Below, one piece after another: positions 11,294 through 24,300 of a stretch of 64,000 nucleotides of DNA. Position 1 is the first letter of the stretch, and the number at the start of each line of letters is the position of its first letter. The stretch comes from Lactifluus volemus (Eukaryota > Basidiomycota > Agaricomycetes > Russulales > Russulaceae), in assembly GCA_022376515.1 (NCBI GenBank), contig WTXI01000007.1, forward strand, positions 248,001 to 312,000, in the 5' to 3' direction. The notes below the pieces were generated by a model, which did no database searches, was not told where the DNA came from, and saw only the letters and a list, made by a program, of their open reading frames with translations. Both the position numbers and the translations under genes were made by a program.

Positions 11294-11348
11294 GATATGG
11301 ATCGCTGGCTAGGGTTGGAACTGCTTTGCTGTATCTTCTTGACATGTC

Positions 11349-11354
11349 TTTATA
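11349..11354 (-). promoter_or_regulatory. TATA box of RTA1 copy A
   Basis: TATAAA on the minus strand within GGTATAAAGACA, 55 bp upstream of the ATG at 11293. The same box is kept in copies B (17171-17176), C (23089-23094), D (35236-35241) and E (63770-63775), 55-64 bp from the chosen start codons. Confidence 0.65.
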
Positions 11355-12869
11355 CCCTCAGAAGTAGCGGCTCGGGGTGAGAAGCCTAGCAGAATCGCAG
11401 TCCTAAATGACCCTACAAATCAACTCGGTTAGTATACGGTGTTTGTTTCCATAAGGCCGGGCCGACGGGATCTATAGGCCGTACAGCACGCTAAAGTCGA
11501 GCATGGCAAATGCAGCACCAAAAGTCCCGGGCCGGCGCGGCCGGATATACGATTAGTACCGAGTGATGACGATGTACTGTATCGAGCCGCCCAGAAGTCC
11601 GTGATGCATGGCGGTGAGGGCCGAAACTGCCGCTTAGTCCAGGGATTTACCCGTCCGAAGGCAGAACATGAGTAGCGAAATAAGGTTCCAGACTGCGCTC
11701 TGAGTCAGCAAGCATATGAACAGCCAGGATAGAGGATATTGGTAGAACGTGGCGTGTGTTTGATCCTAGGTAGTCATGTTGTCCCGCCGGGGGCCATGGC
11801 ACCGGATGGGCGCTTGATCTTGCTAGTGGTGCGTTGCCAGTGCCAGTGGTACAATGGATCACATGCAATATAACACGATTCTAACCCCCCCAAAAAGACA
11901 TGGACTATGCTTGCATGTGGTACTGGATGCCATATGTCAAGTTGTGTGGCGACTGAGCAAGAATTCAGAGAAATTCGAAGTGATCCATTACTTTTTGCCA
12001 TTACCCTTTGGGTAGCGATCCGGGGCCCGCTCGGACGGCGGGACCGACGGAACCCGGCGGGGTGTGAGAAGTCAGATCTAGTCAGATATTGCGTTCCCAT
12101 TTCCCAACCGCATTCGCGGCTATAGCTAGCTGCTCGATGAGGCAGGGACCCATTTGTAGAAAATAGGTGTTTTAACAACCCCCTTCTGCGCCGCATCCGG
12201 CAAATTCATTTGAGAAACGCATATTGACATGCAGCCAAGGAAGGCCATAGCCAGCACGAACTTAAACGTGCTAGGCCCCGGGCCAGACTACTCTGATGAA
12301 CAACTTCAAGTTGACCCACTCGACTTGCACTACATTACGAGTTGATACACCGCCATTTGACCCTCCGGCTTGAGCAGTCCCTAGCGTTGCCAAACATGCC
12401 TTGATACGCTGTATACACTGGCATAAAGTGCTAGGTAACAACTCTCGGGTTCCAACTGAACTTAGAATCATCCTTATTGTGCCACCATGGGTCTATTTGA
12501 CCCTTGTTCAAATATACACATGCGATGTATGCACCGCAGGAAAAAATTTCCGTGTCCCGTGGATGCGGTCTTTCAATCTTGTGACTGACACATCTACTCA
12601 GGCACGGTCGAATATCGCCCGCAATAGACCTTGCAGCAAGGTACAGTAATGGCCAAATACATGCAAATCCATATCATGGTAACACATTTCGGTCCTCGAC
12701 CATTTCATTCTATTCCCCGACATGCCCAGTTGCTGGTCTACCACTATTTGTCTTCCCCTCTTTGGAAGACTTGGCCGACGTGCACCATGCCGAAAGTCAC
12801 TGTCCCATCTCACTACTCAAAGGGATGGATTATCATCCTACTTGATAAGCTTATCTAAAGCACGTTCGT
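11355..12869. other. intergenic, partly duplicated
   Basis: No supported gene. Up to about 12425 this is the upstream part of the segmental duplication, matching 17180-17900 and then 20125-20690. The remainder, up to the F-box gene, shows only short, unpersuasive frames. Confidence 0.5.
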
Positions 12870-14333
12870 TTGAGCAACCCAACTCGCGAATCAATCGATC
12901 TCACTAATAACAAACTACACCCAGGTACCCACATCCTCAACGACGACGTCCTTCTCCACATGTTCTATATTTATCAACTCCATATTCGAGACGAGGAAGA
13001 AGGTTCGGATGGAGAAATCAACTACATGTGGCGCCGCCAACATTGGTGGTTCAAACTGGTGCACGTTTCCCAACAATGGCGACGTATCATTCTCGCGGCA
13101 CCATCTCTACTGGATCTCCACCTTGTGTGCGCCTTCGAGGTGCCTGTAGCAGACATGCTGGAACGTTTCCCACCTCTGCCGCTCATTGTCTTTTATGATA
13201 GTTCCGAGATGACGATAGACGACGAAGAGGGTGCACTCCTCGCACTCTTTCATCGTGATCGTGTGCATCGTATCGCCCTTTATATGCCATCCCGTCATTT
13301 GGAGAAGCTCATCGTGGCCATGGATGGGCAATTTCCAATTCTGGAACGCCTGTATATCGATTCATGGGACAGACATAATCCAAAATTGATACTTCCCCGG
13401 ACATTTGAAGCTCCCAATCTACGCCACATCAATCTCTGGCGTGTAGCGCTTCCAATACAATGTCCCTTACTCACAACTACAGGGGCTCTCGCCTTTCTCC
13501 GGCTTGGAGATATCCCGGTATCCGCCTATTTCCTTCCAAGCTATATAGTCACACGGCTTTCACTCTTGCCCCAACTAGAGACGCTGCAGATCCATTTCCA
13601 CTCCCCTCGTCCCCACCGCAATGCTGTTGATACTGCAAACATCACTCGCGTAACCCTTCCTAATCTTCGCGAGTTCTTGTTTCAAGGTGTCAACGCTTAT
13701 CTGGAAGATCTTTGTTCTCGGATGAGCACCCCTGTCCTCAGCACATTTCGTGTCCATTTTTTCAATCAACTTACGTTCAGGGTTCCACACCTCTTATCCT
13801 TCATACAGACGTCAGGGAATCTCAAATTTCATGCTGTCAATGTCCGCTTCTGTTGGCATTCCATTTTTATAGACGCGGACCCAAAACTGCGTAGGGGGAA
13901 ACCTGCTTTGGAGTTGCGGATCAGTTGTAAACATTTCGACTGGCAGGTATCGTCAGCTGTGCAGATACTCGGTACACTTTCCGAAGCACTCTCTCGAGTG
14001 GAGCAAGTCACGCTCACACTCATCATGTACACCGATCGATTGTCAGAGTGGGACAATAACGTCCACCGCACAGAGTGGCGAGAACTTCTCAGACCATTCG
14101 GCAACGTGAAGAAGCTTCAGGTGGCAACCGGACTCGGCGAGAGACTTGGCCATTCTCTTCTTTCTAAGGAGGAAGAACCGCCTTTGGAGCTGTTTCCTGA
14201 TCTGAAGGAGCTCCGTTATTTTGGCCCGGGAAGCACTGCTAGCGATGGTGATGCGTTTATGCCATTCATCAGTGAACGAGAGGCCCTGGGCCATCCTGTG
14301 CGTCTGGCAAGGCTGGAAAGGCGATGGTGGTAG
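12870..14333 (+). CDS. F-box/LRR-like protein
   Basis: Likely substrate-recognition subunit of an SCF ubiquitin ligase. The N-terminus ILNDDVLLHMFYIYQ ... WWFKLVHVSQQWRRIILAAPSLLDLHLVC is a typical basidiomycete F-box. It is followed by degenerate leucine-rich repeats (LERLYIDSW, LRHINLWRV, LETLQIHF, LREFLFQG). The open frame begins at 12870 without an ATG. The first in-frame ATG is 12960, so the true start probably lies in an upstream exon, with a possible acceptor at 12924. The last ~1.37 kb is one exon with no interruption, about 487 residues. It lies between the two RTA1 duplication units and is only distantly similar to the tandem F-box genes at 38-43 kb. Confidence 0.75.
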   Translation: MSNPTRESIDLTNNKLHPGTHILNDDVLLHMFYIYQLHIRDEEEGSDGEINYMWRRQHWWFKLVHVSQQWRRIILAAPSLLDLHLVCAFEVPVADMLERFPPLPLIVFYDSSEMTIDDEEGALLALFHRDRVHRIALYMPSRHLEKLIVAMDGQFPILERLYIDSWDRHNPKLILPRTFEAPNLRHINLWRVALPIQCPLLTTTGALAFLRLGDIPVSAYFLPSYIVTRLSLLPQLETLQIHFHSPRPHRNAVDTANITRVTLPNLREFLFQGVNAYLEDLCSRMSTPVLSTFRVHFFNQLTFRVPHLLSFIQTSGNLKFHAVNVRFCWHSIFIDADPKLRRGKPALELRISCKHFDWQVSSAVQILGTLSEALSRVEQVTLTLIMYTDRLSEWDNNVHRTEWRELLRPFGNVKKLQVATGLGERLGHSLLSKEEEPPLELFPDLKELRYFGPGSTASDGDAFMPFISEREALGHPVRLARLERRWW

Positions 14334-15718
14334 TTGGGGGGATGTAGCCGGTCCCACCAGACATTTGGAACATGGTGTGTCTATCTATTTATTTACTTTC
14401 AGGGAGCGCTCACACAACCAGGAGTGATTCAACATAGCCATAGTTTTGCCATCCACGCTTGACTGCTTAGCGAGGTTTTATTTAGTTTGTCTGTTTCCAT
14501 TCCTGTAGCAGTGTAGCTTCATCGTTCGTTTTTTCCTCGCTAGTTTCGCTTTTTTTCTGTAAGTTTGAAATGTGAGAGACTTTAGGAACAAACCAAGAAA
14601 GGGGAATGGCAAATTTTGAAATCGTTGTATTCAAGGAAACTATGTTGAATTCTTTTTTTCAGGAGAAGAGGTCGTGTTGCGAGGTTCATTAGAGTTCCTA
14701 AGACTCAATGGCCAAATAGATGCAAATGTTCATGTCGCAGGCGACAAACGTTTGCTCGCGATCTTGCCTTTTCGAGGTGTTGGAATGAATCCAATTTCCG
14801 GACGGACCTTATCTCCCGCCCATCCGCTACGTGGATACACCGAATGTACCTCCGTCACAGCAACGGCACTTATGACCGCTGCGCGAATGGTAATGCCACC
14901 AGCAGCCGTGGTATGTATCAATGTGGCGGCGTCACTTGTAGTGCCCTCGTGACAACCATGTTCCACGTAAATAGTTAGTTGGCAGCAAAGTTGATCGCCC
15001 CGAGGGAATGGATCCCACCGGCCGTGGCGAAACAAAGGAATCCTTTGGCGGAGCGTGCTGAGATCTCCGATCCTTGACCCGGGCCGTAGCCATCGTTCGG
15101 ACATTTCTCGTTCTCAGGCTGCGGCATCATGGGCCACGGCGCGATGGCGCCCATGCCCCGATGACCATCCATGATTACCAAGTGGCGCTCCCGCGTTCCC
15201 TCATCCTTATCATGACGCCCTTCCCTCTGCTATCGCGACGGCCGGTGACCTCTGATCGCGCAGTCGAGTTGAGCGATCGGTTCGGGAAACTTGAAATAAC
15301 TGGTCTCGAATCGAGGCAGTGTCCGTACGCTCTTCCTTCTGTACGCTGAGTCTGGAGATGCCCCACGTCTGTGTTTTTTTCTCTCCCAAGATGGGGCTGA
15401 TCCTTTCAGGTGACGAACTCTTTCTTGTCGCGCAGCTAGAATCTCTGTGAGATGCGATTACAGAGGATATGGCAATGTCTCGATACGAAGGTCATATTAA
15501 CGCGTTCTAGTGCGCAGACGTCATCAATTCTCAAAATTCGTGTGCCTCGGGCTTAGAACGTCGTGCCCACCTCACGGGTACGTAACATACTCCATTGCAT
15601 TAATCGTGGAATGTCCTTTACTATGAATAAACGAATCACAAGTCCAATACAATACCCCCAGGTGATCCTGAGGTGTCGCTGCTATGTTACCTTGCTTGCA
15701 AGGTAATCGAGTATTTTG
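14334..15718. other. intergenic, no supported gene
   Basis: No gene recognised. From about 14945 the sequence is the start of segmental duplication copy B and matches 9140-9900 with small insertions and deletions. Reading frames in the two copies do not agree, so they are unlikely to be coding. Confidence 0.5.
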
Positions 15719-17109
15719 TTACACCGCTTTCATTTCGGGACCATTTCCGGTGGTGATACCATTGGTCGGGTAGGGGTCGTCTGATTTTTGAAAATAGACA
15801 CCAGGATGGAAGATATTCAACGTGAACATCGCTAGCGTGATCATTGTGGCATCGAATACGACTGCACAATAGTTGGTTACGATTCTGTGCGACTTGTAGC
15901 AAAGACTCGGACACGTACTGAATAACCATTGAGTCGAGTTAATCTTGCCGTTCCAACCACCCACGAATTCGGATGTCCGGTAAATAGTCCTACAGACCAT
16001 CAGCGATAGGTGACGCAAAAAGGAGGAAGACCCGGCAGCGTACCGTATGACGATGAAGACGGTGGTGACAAACATGGCGTACAACATGGCCTTAAGACGA
16101 ACGTCCACCGTGCCACGATAAGCCTCGCCAGGAACATATCGTATTGGCAGTTCCCGTTCATACCGGATGAGGAATTCCGCTGCAAATGCACAGTACGCGG
16201 CGATGGCAACTGGTAGAGTTGTAAGCAATCATCTACTTGGTCGTGCAGGTGATCTCACACACCGAGCTGGAAGATAACACCACCAAGAGAGATGTTCGAG
16301 CCCTGATATACCATCCATTGAGTTAGTTGGAGTAGCAGAACCGTGATGGTGCATGCGGACCAATTGAGCTTGTGAATTTGACGTGTTGGAGCCCGCCGCT
16401 AAACCGCCACCCATGGCTTGAACAAGGAGAGCAATGATGTCCTAGAAAACGGTAAGAAAAATACAAATCCTGCATGGACAAAAGTGTACTTACACAGCAT
16501 ACGAATATAATTGTGTCTATGTCACGTTCAATCCCACTCTGATGAACAAAGACCGGGTATGGGACTCACATCGTCTAGGTGTCAGACGGCTGTATTGTGG
16601 GCCGAGCCGGCGGACGATGCGTCCTAAGAGAATAAAATTGGCCGCAACTAGCGGTGTGGGTGCAATGACAAGTGTTACTGCTCTTTACATCTATTAGCAA
16701 AAGAACAAAAGGGTGACCATTGAAGTGTACCCACTGTATGACAAACGGTGGGAATGAGAACGGATTGTGGCTCGACCACAATCGAGAGCTCCAGCCAACA
16801 ACCTCAAGGAAACCACAGAAGATTACACTGGGAATTAGCCACCACAGGCGGGAACGGAGTGCCTGCATGATATGGACAACTTGAGGGAGTTCCACTGTCA
16901 GCAACGACCCATTGGGAACAAAGGGAGCACTCATACATGTAGAGATTCCGAAGAGGGAAATGAAAGTAATGGCAACCCATTCCGTGGGACGTAGTTATAC
17001 TGTAGCTGTTGTGAAGTATCAATGGTGCTGTTAGAGGAACCTTGAAAATGTTTAAGATCCGTTGAGAGAGCTTCTGACAAGCCGGGGACAAAGAAGGATA
17101 CACACTCAT
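15719..17109 (-). pseudogene. RTA1-like membrane protein, copy B (one frameshift)
   Basis: Close paralogue of copy A with the same exon layout and the C-terminus GNGPEMKAV. Near 16986, where copy A reads GGGAACGTAG on the plus strand, this copy reads GGGACGTAG. The missing A shifts the frame inside the YVPTEW motif. The rest, including LRSRLWWLIP, VVGWSSRLWSS, LGGVIFQL and RYERELPIRYVPGEAYRG, stays open. It could be a young pseudogene or a functional gene with one missing base in the assembly. Start ATG chosen at 17109, with TATAAA at 17171-17176. Confidence 0.75.
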
Positions 17110-17903
17110 GGTAAGGGCAGCTTGCTACTAGTAGGCCTCGAACTGCTTTGCCGTATGTTCTTGACATGTCTTTATACCCTCAGAGTAGCGCCTCAGGGCG
17201 AGACGCCCAGAAAAAGCGCAGTCCTAAATCATGATGACCTTGCAAGTCAACTGGGTTACACGGTATTTGTTGATTGTTTCCATAAGCCTGACGGGATAGA
17301 TACGCCGAGGCCGTGCAATATGCGGATGAACAACTGCGGATATAACTGTCTACAGCTAAAGTCGAGCATGGCAATGCAGCGCCAAAAGTCCGGCGCAGCC
17401 GGATGTATGATTAGTGCCGAGAGGTGACGATGTATTGTATGTATCGAGCCGCCCAGAAATCCGTGATACAGGACAGTGAGGGCCTAAACTGTCGCCCAGT
17501 CCAGGGATTTTTCCGTCTAAGGCAGAACATGAGTAGTGAAATAAAGTTCCAGGCTGGGCTATGAGTCAGAAGGCATATGGACAGCCAGGATAGAGGATAT
17601 TAGTAGAACGTGCTGGTGGCGTGTGTGTGATCCTAGGAAGTCATATCGTCCCACCGGCGGCCATCATCAAGATCCAGCGGGATTGTGGTGCCAAGGCACC
17701 GGCTGGGCGCTTGATCTTGCTAGTGGTACATTGCCAGTACCAGTGGTACTAACCGTGGATAATGGATCACATGCTATATAACACAATTTCTACCCAAAGA
17801 AAACACATGGGCTATGCTTGCATGTGGTACTGGATGTCATATGTCAAATTTGGTGGAGACTGAGCAAGAATTAGATTGAGAAATTCAAAGTGATCCATCA
17901 CCC

Positions 17904-20124
17904 CCAGTGAAAAGTCGATTTAAGTAAATTTAATTCGATTGATAAAAATTAATTACGATTTAAGTAAATTTAACTCAATTGATAAAAATTGATTATGATT
18001 TAAGTAGATTGAAACCGAATGATACCGATTAAATTAATTCGATTCAATCGATTTCGGCTAAACTAAATTGAATGTCATCCGAACACAATTGAAGCCAATC
18101 GAATAATATTGATTTTGCTCTCCAACTGAATCAGTCGATTGAAAGTGATTGAATGAAACTTATACCCAAATCAGTGCAATGGGATAACTGGATACACAAA
18201 AACTCTAGGACTCGTACATGTACACAATAAAATCCATTCACAGTTTCGTCACATGGCCAAATCACATGGCTAGGTACGCATATATGTTGCTCGGTATTAT
18301 TTGTACCCATTTGTACTTTTGTAGTGCCACGAAGACTCGTACGACTTTGCGACAATCGCTACATCCCCCCTCTTAGAGGGTCCAACCACAAGGTACTTGG
18401 GTCCTTCTCCATACTATACATCACTCATCTTCCCTTAGGTCTGGTCCTTATTTTCTTAGTCTACAGGCTTGACTTCATGTTTGATGTGACAGGCAATGTG
18501 TGGCCACGAGGACAAAGGTGCGTGCTTTTTTTTTTGTCCCATTCATACAAAACCAGTGAATTTTCCCAAGGTGACCTCTCTCACCTTGCCTCTATCTTTG
18601 TCCTCCTCCACAAAATACAGATGTCTTGCTCTTCCTGAGTTTCGGACCCCATCAACAGCGGTATGTTCCTTTCTCAAATGACCACGCATCCACACTTAGA
18701 TGCATCGACACCCTCCTCGTGTGCGCCATTTCCCCACCAGCAGTGCCACCAACTCCAACGCCGCGAGAAGCACTGAATGGCATCGAGCGAGTCCTGCTGC
18801 TCATCCTCTGCGCTACGATTTCCGCTCTGCAAGGTGCATACATCGACCCTTGGAACGTGACCAGACTTGAGTGGCGCGCAGAAGGCTCGATCAAATGATT
18901 CACGAGGACAACGGACGCTGAGCGATAACGCAATAAGGTCGGTCAGCACGTTGGTCGGACTCCTTGTCTGAGCCCCAGTCGGGGTTTTTCCAGGTGTGTG
19001 GTCCCCACATTTCGGTGACTGGGACCGACTCCCATCTTCGCTCCCACCACCACGCGAGCATTTCGGCGACTGTGAGCGTCCCCCGTCATCGTTTCCACAA
19101 CAACCACACTTGAGCGACCGCCAGCGTCCCCCATCTCCATTCCTGCCACCTGACCACATCAGTAACCGTGAGTGTCGTTCCCTATCACCCCCACGTGAGC
19201 AGCACTACACTAAGCATGTACCTCCCCCAGCACATTTATCCTCCTCACGCGATCCAGGGTACAATGATGAAGACGGGAACGACAAGCGACATCATCACTC
19301 TTCGCAACAGCAGCAACAACAACAACTGCCGCTACCGCTATCCACCCCACCACCTCCAGCGCGTTCTGAAACGATTCAGACAGACAAAGTCGGGCGCCGC
19401 CGCCATGCAGACTCATCGGTACGCAGTGAAGATCATGTATGGTACATTACTAATAGATGCGACGCAGGCAAGTTTTTTGTGCTTGCTACCGAGTTTCCGA
19501 GGAAGAGGAATGTACGTCCACCCTTTTTTTTTTCATCTCTCCTAGTGCTGCCGTATCTAAAGATCTGAACTACATGTGCAGAGCGGAAGTTCCAGGCTCT
19601 TCCTAGCATGCGAGAATCAATGAATATTGGCCCCTTTCACCAATGTGGGACCCCCCAGCGTACAAAACCATATCGATGCATCGTCCTACACCCGCATACT
19701 CTCCTGAAACTCTTGAAGTTAGTGTGATAAGGTATGTACATCATGAACTATCCCCAATATATGGTACTGTACTAACAAGGCCATCACAGTCCTTTCTCGC
19801 GTTCACTTTAATTCGACTTGGAGCTGGAGCTGGATTTGTGCTCGATGGCCGGACCGGGGCTGCGGTGATTTGTATCGAGGGTAGAATAAACTAAATACAA
19901 TTGTACCATAAATCGAAAATATAATGGGGTTTAATCTGATTCAATCTACCAATCAATTGAATTTGATCTGATTAAACCAAGTATTCAATTGAATTTGAGC
20001 ACATTCAATTGCATTCGATCTCGGATTGAATTCAATCACAAATAGTCTCACTTATTGATAAAAATCGAATTGATTCAATTTACTTTAATTTACTTTAATT
20101 TACTTAAATCCACTTTTCACTGGG
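17904..20124. mobile_element. 2.2-kb terminal-inverted-repeat element, non-autonomous, hAT-like
   Basis: The ends are inverted repeats beginning CCCAGTGAAAAGT and continuing GATTTAAGTAAATT, with two mismatches in about 30 bp. CATCACC directly flanks both ends (17897-17903 and 20125-20131). It can be read as an 8-bp CATCACCC duplication if the left end starts one base later. Copy A of the host duplication lacks the insert and reads CATTAC at the site, which supports recent insertion. CAGTG termini and a 7-8 bp duplication suggest hAT. No transposase is recognisable. AT-rich blocks with a ~40-bp period (17918, 17957, 17997) follow the left end. Confidence 0.8.
18996..19568 (+). CDS. putative cargo ORF in the inverted-repeat element
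   Basis: Not recognised. The frame encodes a low-complexity protein with about five ~15-residue repeats of the type HFGDWDRLPSSLPPP, REHFGDCERPPSSFP and LSDRQRPPSPFLPP, then a His/Gln-rich stretch. Possible introns follow (GTACGC at about 19419 to an acceptor near 19467; another ending in CTCCTAG near 19546), so the exon probably does not run to the frame's stop. It shares no motif with transposases. It could be a captured host gene fragment or noncoding repeat DNA. Confidence 0.3.
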   Translation: MWSPHFGDWDRLPSSLPPPREHFGDCERPPSSFPQQPHLSDRQRPPSPFLPPDHISNRECRSLSPPREQHYTKHVPPPAHLSSSRDPGYNDEDGNDKRHHHSSQQQQQQQLPLPLSTPPPPARSETIQTDKVGRRRHADSSVRSEDHVWYITNRCDAGKFFVLATEFPRKRNVRPPFFFSSLLVLPYLKI

Positions 20125-20734
20125 CATCACCCTCTGAGCGGGGCCCGACTCAGACGGGGATTCAAAGCCCGGGCTCTGGGTGTGAGAGTCACAGTCGCTC
20201 CTTTCCCACTTCTCAACCACATTCGCGACCATAGCTGGCTGCTCGATGAGTAGTTGTACAACAATAGGTGTTTTTGCACCCTCTGTTCATTTTCTTTACG
20301 TTTTTTTGAAGGAGTTGTCATCATAAAATGGCTCCGAGCCAAAAAAAGACAAATGACTGGAGGGAACAACAACTTTGACAGGGCCTGATTGTGACACAGC
20401 CTCTTATACTTAGTTACCCCCTTCTGCGCCGCAGCGCCTTTGAACGCCAATATGGCCCAAGCGGGTGGAGCCGCATCCGGTAAATTCATTTAGGAAACGC
20501 AGAGTGACATGCAGCCGAGGAGGGCCATGAACGTGCTGACCCCAGGCCAGACTACTCTGATGGACAACTCTTGACCCACTCAACTCACACTATATTACGA
20601 GTAGATAGTACACCACCATTTGACCCTCCAACTTGAGCAGTCCCGAGTGTTGCCAAGCATGCTGTGATACTCTGTATACACTCAGGCTTGTTTGAATATA
20701 TACACGAGATAATTCCTTACAGTATTCACAATTA

Positions 20735-20848
20735 CAGACTGGCAACGAAATATTCTTCTTTGGTAGGTTTCTTATCTGATTTCAAAAGTGAGACTTTTGA
20801 AATCAGATAAGAAACTTACCCAAGAAGAGAATTTTGTCCCCAGCTGTA
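20735..20848. repeat. long hairpin / foldback sequence
   Basis: A perfect 23-bp inverted repeat (20767-20789 and 20793-20815) surrounds a 3-nt GAG loop. Pairing continues outward with few mismatches to about 20735 and 20848, giving arms of more than 50 bp. No coding frame uses it. It lies between duplication copy B and the tryptophanyl-tRNA synthetase gene. Confidence 0.9.
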
Positions 20849-21116
20849 ATCGCAAACAAGGAACCATACTTGCAACTACCCATGCAATATGCACCTTCCA
20901 AAAGAGACTAATAGGATGAGAGAATAACGAAAGCTGGGGTGTGGGAGCCAATGATCTTGACCACCTGCCTTTTACTTTGCATCACTTGAGGGTATGAAGA
21001 TTAGCATGGGGGTCGCAATAAGACAACCGAACCCATCGCTGTTTGTCACGTGTTGCGTGTCTTCCCACGGGGTTCACGTCCATACCATACCTCGCGCGGG
21101 ACCTCGATACTCGCGT

Positions 21117-22547
<1,431 letters not shown>

Positions 22548-22689
22548 GGCTTGGCTTATTTCCTTCATTATAGGGTTAGGGACATTGGATGTTCGAATTA
22601 ATTGGACTTTGATTTAACAATTAAGGTTTATTACTGTACGAGGGCCGATCATCGCTGTGTTTGTAGTTGAGAATACATCTGACTTGACC

Positions 22690-23033
22690 ACAATTGACAG
22701 CTCCACCCAGCTAGCTCAAGGAGACCGTAGAAAACTTCATTGGACAGTAGCCACCACAGGCGCAAATAGAGAGAGGGTATGGTATAGATAACTGTATGAC
22801 GTTCCATTGTCAGCAACAAACCTGTTGAGCAAGAAGGGGAGCATACATACGAGTAGCGAATCCGAAAAGCGAAAGGAAAGAAATGAAAACCCATTCCGAT
22901 GGTACGTAGTAGTTATACTGGAGTTGCTGTTGACTACTGCCGGTACTGGTACTGTTAGTTGAACCTTGAAAGTCTTTTATAAGATTCAATTGGGAGAAGC
23001 TGGAGTAGAAAGAGAAGGGTAGTACGTACTCAT
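22690..23033 (-). pseudogene. RTA1-like gene fragment, copy C
   Basis: Only the 5' part of an RTA1-like gene remains: a YYVPSEWVFISFLSLFGFATR segment, then LYLRLWWLL ... GLLELAGWSCQLWSSQ, after which similarity stops near 22690. The N-terminal frame is interrupted after the ATG at 23033. A degenerate TATA box (23089-23094) and further upstream sequence resemble copies A and B. The break lies close to the 3' end of the tRNA synthetase gene, so truncation probably came with rearrangement. Confidence 0.75.
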
Positions 23034-23099
23034 GGAAATGGATCGCTTGGGGGGCTGCTTTTGCCAATCTCTCTACTTTGTCCATGTCTTTATAGCCTT

Positions 23100-24300
23100 T
23101 GAAGTAGTGCACCGTATCTACACGAGTCATGCCTACTAGTCTACATTTGTGGTTTCTTGATTGTCTCCATAAGGCTCATGTGGGTAATACGTTCCGAACC
23201 AGCAGTGACTGCGGATATAGAAGCCACTCTCAAAAACAGTTTTACCAGAAGTATGGCGATGCAAAACAGCGCCACAAAAAAAAAAAGGTCCCCCGCAGCG
23301 GTGTGAGATAAAGGACACAAGTGTGAACGACGCACTGGCACTAGTATTGTAAAAGTCGTGCCACACTAAGGTCCGTGATGCATCAAAAAGGGGCTGAGAG
23401 ATAATGGAAAAAATTGCCGCAAATCACAGAAAAAACTCGAATTAGTAATAGTTGAAAGCAGCAGGTTCTGCCAGTGAACTGCCCTGATGCATGAGCCTGA
23501 CACGAAGACCCGAGGGTAGTACGTAGAAAGCTATAGCCACGCGGCCAGTACAGCACACTTGGGGAAAAGTCATGCCAGTTCAGTTCTAGCCCCGGCGACT
23601 CGGATGGCCACCATCATGACCCTAGTAGTACTAGCACGAACTCGGAGTCATGTCATGTCGAGTCGACGAACGACGGCGACGCACAGGCTCTCTCTCTCAC
23701 CCTCTCACCTACTTGATAGTCACTACTACCAAAACGTCCGGGCCCTTGACAATCCGATCGTATCACTTGAACTCCTAGCTGTGAGGGTGCTGTGAGTTTA
23801 GTAACCGTCGTCACGATTACAGGTCCTCGAAGTCCGAGTCGGAGAAACGTAGCCATCTTGCGAACCTGATCGTCACGATGTTCCGGCCGCCTACGTTGAT
23901 CCAAAATTAGGATTCTCCCACCTAGTAGGTATTAGTAGTGGCTCACTGGGGCCAAAAAGATATAATAACCAGTATTTAACTCAGGCTCTCGTTTTACATA
24001 CACTTGAATATAATTTGGGCCCTTTTTTCTTCATCGGTATACTGTTTGAACGCTAGACCAAGAGTTGCCACCATGAGTGTGGCTCTGAGTATCAAGACAT
24101 CTGTGGCTGAGGATCGAGGGCAACAATGGCACAGCCTAACACAGCTAACAGAAACTCAAGGCTTTTGAAACAAAAAAAGTGCCTGTCCAGGGGACGTTCC
24201 GACCGGAAGCAATAAAAACAAATAGACAAAGCAGACTTTGAGCATTCAAGGGCGTATTTTACAAAAACTTTCGCAAAGTTGTAAACGAATCCTTTTCAGG
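23100..24300. other. intergenic, no supported gene
   Basis: Up to about 23360 it resembles the upstream flank of RTA1 copies A and B (motif TCCATAAGGC and downstream). From 23400 to 24300 I see no gene or clear repeat. A run of 14 A at 23275-23288 is the only low-complexity feature. Confidence 0.5.

Larger units (their letters stand above)
9140..12425. repeat. segmental duplication copy A (RTA1 unit)
   Basis: The stretch aligns by eye, in the same orientation, with 14945-20690. The similarity runs from the CGTGGCAATGTTCC block (9147 region) through the RTA1-like gene and its promoter. It ends near CTGTATACACT at about 12420. Copy B carries a 2.2-kb insertion that is absent here. Confidence 0.85.
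14945..20690. repeat. segmental duplication copy B (RTA1 unit, interrupted)
   Basis: Same-orientation partner of 9140-12425. It contains RTA1 copy B and its upstream DNA. At 17904 it is interrupted by a 2.2-kb inverted-repeat element, after which similarity to copy A resumes (GGGGCCCG at about 20140, and TGCAGCCGAGGAGGGCC at about 20510). A further ~200 bp near 20270-20470 is absent from copy A. Confidence 0.85.
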
